DNA from: Nilaparvata lugens
Lineage: Eukaryota > Arthropoda > Insecta > Hemiptera > Delphacidae
Reading direction: 5' to 3'
Length of the DNA stretch: 64,000 bases
Assembly: GCF_014356525.2 (NCBI RefSeq)
Contig: NC_052510.1
Coordinates: 58,504,773-58,568,772 of the forward strand
The translations under genes were made by a program, and so were the position numbers. The notes under the pieces were generated by a model. That model had not been told where the DNA came from and ran no database searches. It worked only from the letters and a program-made list of their open reading frames with translations. Below, in pieces: positions 63,950 through 64,000 of the stretch (its first letter is position 1; every line of letters begins with the position of its first letter).

Positions 63950-64000
63950 CAATAGTTGTCTATCAATAGTTGGGTGTGGCTGTGTATCCATAACTATCAA

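Noticed and set aside
1..64000. tRNA or rRNA genes
   Set aside because: No B-box/T-loop sequence with a matching cloverleaf and no rRNA-like stretch was noticed by eye; a covariance search could still find one.

Overview
This is a 64 kb stretch of AT-rich eukaryotic DNA, almost certainly from an arthropod and most likely an insect. The organism is inferred from the mobile elements: Jockey-like and RTE-like non-LTR retrotransposon remnants, many short terminal-inverted-repeat elements with TA, TTA, TTAA and 8-bp target duplications, long microsatellites, and no operon-like coding. A sap-feeding hemipteran such as a planthopper is my best guess, from the general look of the repeats only. I cannot confirm the species.

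I find no intact host protein-coding gene. Most open frames in the window fall inside repeats: TTTA, CT, GAA and TAACTG tracts and tandem arrays. The only recognisable protein coding is decayed non-LTR retrotransposon: a reverse transcriptase C-terminal half at 40,342-41,186, a related broken piece at 46,154-46,623, an RTE-type C-terminus at 43,129-43,587, a frameshifted LINE zinc-finger tail at about 42,880-43,035, and two Jockey-type C-terminal tails at 29,261-29,422 (+) and about 26,057-26,150 (-). The window therefore reads as intergenic or intronic sequence that has repeatedly accumulated transposons. A few GC-richer, non-repetitive islands (1.6-1.95, 11.87-12.22, 18.38-18.62, 24.9-25.25, 61.73-62.38 kb) could be regulatory or exonic. 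A promoter-like arrangement (three CCAAT boxes, TATA, initiator) lies at 30,015-30,118.

Layout. 0-3.2 kb: TTTA microsatellite, a hairpin element, a 33-bp TIR element. 3.7-7.2 kb: pyrimidine-rich minisatellite with several copies of a LINE/SINE 3' end, two of them in a 655-bp tandem duplication. 7.5-17.6 kb: MITEs, Helitron-like repeats, a 14-bp minisatellite, a second hairpin element. 20.7-29.3 kb: AT palindrome, degenerate minisatellite, an exact 94-bp tandem repeat, a ~160-bp array, MITEs, TAACTG higher-order repeats. 31-38 kb: LINE 3' end, ~215-bp duplication, Helitron-like copies, a 582-bp palindrome, a GAGCATTTGCTC-rich element. 38.9-39.85 kb: CT minisatellite. 40.1-45.2 kb: nested elements (Helitron-like > MITE > LINE; piggyBac-like > hAT-like). 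46-54 kb: LINE debris, tandem duplications, an 845-bp repeat, a 115-bp tandem array. 54.8-55.9 kb: GAA/GAT microsatellite. 56.7-64 kb: piggyBac-like MITE, Helitron-like copy, TTA-flanked MITEs, LINE ends, and a MITE carrying a second copy of the 845-bp repeat.

The most interesting pattern is a miniature stem-loop shared by repeat families that otherwise look unrelated: short GC stems closed by a GNA triloop (GAA, GCA or GTA), several with symmetric GA/GA internal loops. It occurs at or near one end of at least three dispersed families. Two of these also end in hairpin-CTAG-T, as expected for Helitron-like (rolling-circle) 3' ends.
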